From Plasmopara viticola (taxonomy: Eukaryota; Oomycota; Peronosporomycetes; Peronosporales; Peronosporaceae), in NCBI GenBank assembly GCA_001695595.3, contig MBPM02000100.1:62001-126000 (forward strand): a stretch of DNA of 64,000 nucleotides. Reading direction: 5' to 3'. The notes beneath the pieces were generated by a model. That model ran no database searches and had not been told where the DNA came from. It was given only the letters and a program-made list of their open reading frames with translations. Made by a program: the position numbers and the translations under genes. Positions within the stretch are counted from its first letter, which is position 1. Each line of letters opens with the position of its first letter. Shown one piece after another: positions 61,401 through 64,000 of this stretch.

Positions 61401-64000
61401 AGTGAGCTTTTGTTGTCACTCGAGGCAGGCGCTTTCATTGGGGCGGTCGTCATATCGCTCGTGCACACGGATGTCTCATCAAACATCTCTGTGGTCTTTG
61501 TCGACTCGGTCGATTGCTCACTTCCACCAGTTCCAGTCGTCGAGATAGCCGTCACGGCGAACCCATCGCACTCCGCCACGCTATAGGTCGCATCTTCACT
61601 CACATTCTGATAGTTCGAGGCGCTCACATCTTCACAAGTCACTAGCTTCGTCGTCTCAACCAAATTCCCAGCCTCAGTTGCGCAGATGTCGGACTTAGTC
61701 GCGGAATTAGCCCCGCGAGCATCAAGCGTAGCGCCAGCCTTAATGCTTGAGCGGATGGCACGAAATCCTGACCCCGAGGTCGTATTGTCGAACGTCGTTA
61801 CATGGCTGCTTTCTTTGATCTCCGTCTCCTCACGCGTCTCCGTTTCGACCGTGGTAGTCTTTTCGCCGGCCGTCGTCTCGGTCTCCGTCGTGGTCTCCAC
61901 CTCGACCGTCCTTATCAACTCCCCATTCGTAGACGTCGAAGTGCGTACCGTCGTCTTGACCGTCTTTGTAACAATGCTGCCATCAGCCTCCTGCGACTGA
62001 AACACTTCCGTTTGCATCGATTCACCAGGAGCAGAACCAGCCTCCATGCTCGAGCGGATGGCACGAAATCCTGACCCCGAGGTCGTATTGTCGAACATCG
62101 TTGCATGGCTGCTTTCTTTGATTTCCGTCTCCTCACGCGTCTCCGTTTCGACCGTCGTAGTCTTCTCGCCGGCCGTCGTCTCGATCTCCGTCGTGGTCTC
62201 CACCTCGACCGTCCTTATCAACTCCCCATTCGTAGACGTCGAGTTGCGTACCGTCGTCTTGACCGTCTTTGTTACAATGCTGCCATCAGCCTCCTGCGAC
62301 TGAAACACTTCCGTTTGCATCGATTCACCAGGAGCAGAACCAGCCTCCATGCTCGAGCGGATGGCACGAAATCCTGACCCCGAGGTCGTATTGTCGAACG
62401 TCGTTGCATGGCTGCTTTCTTTGATTTCCGTCTCCTCACGCGTCTCCGTTTCGACCGTCGTAGTCTTCTCGCCGGCCGTCGTCTCGATCTCCGTCGTGGT
62501 TTCCACCTCGACCGTCCTTATCAACTCCCCATTCGTAGACGTCGAGTTGCGTACCGTCGTCTTGACCGTCTTTGTAACAATGCTGCCATCAGCCTCCTGC
62601 GACTGAAACACTTCCGTTTGCATCGATTCACCAGGAGCAGAACCAGCCTCCATGCTCGAGCGGATGGCACGAAATCCTGACCCCGAGGTCGTATTGTCGA
62701 ACGTCGTTGCATGGCTGCTTTCTTTGATTTCCGTCTCCTCACGCGTCTCCGTTTCGACCGTCGTAGTCTTCTCGCCGGCCGTCGTCTCGGTCTCCGTCGT
62801 GGTCTCCACCTCGACCGTCCTTATCAACTCCCCATTCGTAGACGTCGAGTTGCGTACCGTCGTCTTGACCGTCTTTGTTACAATGCTGCCATCAGCCTCC
62901 TGCGACTGAAACACTTCCGTTTGCATCGATTCACCAGGAGCAGAACCAGCCTCCATGCTCGAGCGGATGGCACGAAATCCTGACCCGAGGTCGTATTGTC
63001 GAACGTCGTTGCATGGCTGCTTTCTTTGATTTCCGTCTCCTCACGCGTCTCCGTTTCGACCGTCGTAGTCTTCTCGCCGGCCGTCGTCTCGATCTCCGTC
63101 GTGGTTTCCACCTCGACCGTCCTTATCAACTCCCCATTCGTAGACGTCGAGTTGCGTACCGTCGTCTTGACCGTCTTTGTAACAATGCTGCCATCAGCCT
63201 CCTGCGACTGAAACACTTCCGTTTGCATCGATTCACCAGGAGCAGAACCAGCCTCCATGCTCGAGCGGATGGCACGAAATCCTGACCCCGAGGTCGTATT
63301 GTCGAACGTCGTTGCATGGCTGCTTTCTTTGATTTCCGTCTCCTCACGCGTCTCCGTTTCGACCGTCGTAGTCTTCTCGCCGGCCGTCGTCTCGATCTCC
63401 GTCGTGGTTTCCACCTCGACCGTCCTTATCAACTCCCCATTCGTAGACGTCGAGTTGCGTACCGTCGTCTTGACCGTCTTTGTAACAATGCTGCCATCAG
63501 CCTCCTGCGACTGAAACACTTCCGTTTGCATCGATTCACCAGGAGCAGAACCAGCCTCCATGCTCGAGCGGATGGCACGAAATCCTGACCCGAGGTCGTA
63601 TTGTCGAACGTCGTTGCATGGCTGCTTTCTTTGATTTCCGTCTCCTCACGCGTCTCCGTTTCGACCGTCGTAGTCTTCTCGCCGGCCGTCGTCTCGGTCT
63701 CCGTCGTGGTCTCCACCTCGACCGTCCTTATCAACTCCCCATTCGTAGACGTCGAGTTGCGTACCGTCGTCTTAACCGTCTTTGTTACAATGCTGCCATC
63801 AGCCTCCTGCGACTGAAACACTTCCGTTTGCACCGACTCGACGGGGTTTGCGAGCGCTTTAACGCTAAGCGCATCGGCATTTGACCCGTTTGTGGTGTCT
63901 TCATGCTGAATAATGCTCGTGTCTTCGCTTTTCGATGACGTTTCGGCTGTAATTGACGTTGTTGCTTTGCTGTCTTTAATTTCCTTTTTCGCTGCCGTCT
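33358..64000 (-). CDS. Giant multi-core annexin gene (3' part; start lies beyond the right edge)
   Basis: One minus-strand coding region: open at the window edge (64000), through seven 101-residue Thr/Glu-rich repeats, a unique linker, then 23 four-repeat annexin cores, to the TGA at 33358. Annexins are Ca2+-dependent phospholipid-binding proteins. Continuity is shown directly by long frames crossing module borders: 62956-59801 (1051 codons, N-terminal repeats into the first two cores), 56969-53700 (1089 codons), 51373-48449 (974) and 43704-41128. Nothing resembling a terminator, promoter or start separates units. If the frame were continuous, the in-window part would be about 10,200 residues. 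As read, many one- or two-base indels break it. Each core has annexin landmarks, for example KGAGTTEEWIYPVVMARSNA in repeat II and the LSPAEHVRNINSAY helix of repeat III. No signal peptide can be judged because the N-terminus is missing. It may be a real giant gene, an expanded pseudogene or partly an assembly artefact. Confidence 0.8.
34440..61440 (-). repeat. Tandem array of 1221-bp annexin units (22 amplified copies)
   Basis: A fixed point in repeat I recurs at 35250, 36469, 37689, 38908, 40124, 41343, 42564, 43784, 45003, 46224, 47444, 48664, 49885, 51106, 52696, 53915, 55136, 56357, 57576, 58797, 60016 and 61237. Intervals are 1221 bp (407 codons) when clean; shorter ones match countable deletions, and 51106-52696 holds a 374-bp partial duplication. 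Each unit is a core of about 336 residues plus a Ser/Ala-rich linker of about 71 residues (with SASKSSSQSPSASSSS). Copies are nearly identical, differing at a few recurring sites such as VLRSEL/VLSSEL and DDLVEV/DDLVQV, which mix in a mosaic way. Ca2+ motifs are degenerate except in repeat II (KGAGTTEE with ELSGD further on). Confidence 0.92.
51607..52352 (-). repeat. Partial duplication inside the annexin array (about 374 bp, repeats III-IV)
   Basis: 51607-51978 and 51979-52352 are consecutive near-copies. At 51978/51979 the sequence jumps from the repeat II/III border (ending cttcgccgcg) back to the repeat IV segment starting agtaggcgg. The 374-bp insert is not a multiple of three and nearby copies carry further indels (51476, 51763, 52105, 52135), so the frame is lost here. 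Confidence 0.85.
61436..61742 (-). other. Unique linker between the Thr/Glu repeats and the first annexin core
   Basis: About 100 residues, non-repetitive, rich in Thr, Ser, Glu and Ala, including ATEAGNLVETTKLVTCEDVS and SVCTSDMTTAPMKAPASSDN. Its last part is recognisably the same as the end of the Ser-rich linker of the array units (TSDTTIAPMKASASSDNK), so the array unit appears to have captured the end of this linker. It is in one open frame with both neighbours. Confidence 0.8.
61743..63850 (-). repeat. Seven 303-bp tandem repeats coding 101-residue Thr/Glu-rich modules
   Basis: A fixed point recurs at about 61743, 62046, 62349, 62652, 62955, 63257 and 63560. Each module reads, in part, MEAGSAPGESMQTEVFQSQE, then TKTVKTTVRNSTSTNGELIR, then TVEVETTTETETTAGEKTTT, ending near SGSGFRAIRSS. 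Copies differ at few sites (TETETT/TEIETT, HATTFDN/HATMFDN/HVTTFDN). At 62985 and 63590 a CCCC run is CCC, breaking the frame in two modules. The module is acidic, Thr-rich and probably extended; family unknown. Above 63836 the frame continues into non-repetitive sequence to the window edge. Confidence 0.9.

Noticed and set aside
33358..61440. The many plus-strand frames of 97-101 codons recurring every 1.2 kb across the annexin array
   Set aside because: They are antisense shadows of the minus-strand annexin repeats; their recurrence only reflects the DNA repeat.
61743..63850. CRISPR-like regular repeats
   Set aside because: The repeats are contiguous and protein-coding, with no short repeats separated by unique spacers, and the genome is eukaryotic.
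61686..63884. Plus-strand frames opposite the Thr/Glu repeats, with Ser/Val-rich or Arg/Leu-rich sequence
   Set aside because: Antisense of the 303-bp modules; the minus frame is continuous with the annexin coding region and much better supported.

Overview
The window looks like nuclear DNA of an oomycete, probably a plant-associated peronosporalean (inference). The grounds are very short introns (54-80 bp), tightly packed genes in alternating orientation, a bacterial-type ROK fructokinase, remnants of hAT and Mutator-like transposons, and long AT-rich spacers without genes. It is not prokaryotic: two genes need splicing, and the recognisable proteins include VPS33 and a chromatin reader.

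Layout. 1-170 holds the N-terminal end of an unidentified minus-strand gene. 171-6698 is spacer with a small 40-bp tandem repeat. 6699-7583 is an intronless ROK fructokinase (-). 8930-11355 is a degenerate Mutator-like element with about 100-bp terminal inverted repeats and rearranged FAR1, SWIM and zinc-knuckle pieces. 11356-18331 is mostly empty apart from one possible gene fragment near 13.6-14.0 kb. 18332-24575 is a compact island of four housekeeping-type genes: VPS33 (-), a MidA/NDUFAF7-like methyltransferase (+, four exons), an ADD/PHD/C5HCH zinc-finger protein (-, four exons, one GC-AG intron) and a small membrane protein (+, one apparent missing base). 25430-27333 is a dead hAT transposase (-). 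27334-33357 is spacer with a strong hairpin.

The striking part is 33358-64000 (-). It reads as the 3' part of one enormous annexin gene. The protein starts beyond the right edge of the window. Inside the window it runs through seven 303-bp (101-residue) Thr/Glu-rich repeats, a unique linker, and then 23 head-to-tail four-repeat annexin cores, most on a 1221-bp (407-codon) unit, ending at a stop at 33358. No stop codons, promoters or spacers separate the units, and long open frames cross unit junctions. Without indels the in-window part alone would code for about 10,200 residues. Many units carry one- or two-base deletions that break the frame. The pattern (nearly all deletions, mostly in short homopolymers, and rare in the unique genes nearby) points to unpolished long-read consensus in a repeat more than to pseudogene decay, but both remain possible.

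Functionally, the housekeeping island covers endosome/vacuole fusion (VPS33), mitochondrial methylation and chromatin reading. Nothing links these genes to the annexin by operon-like logic; they are simply neighbours.
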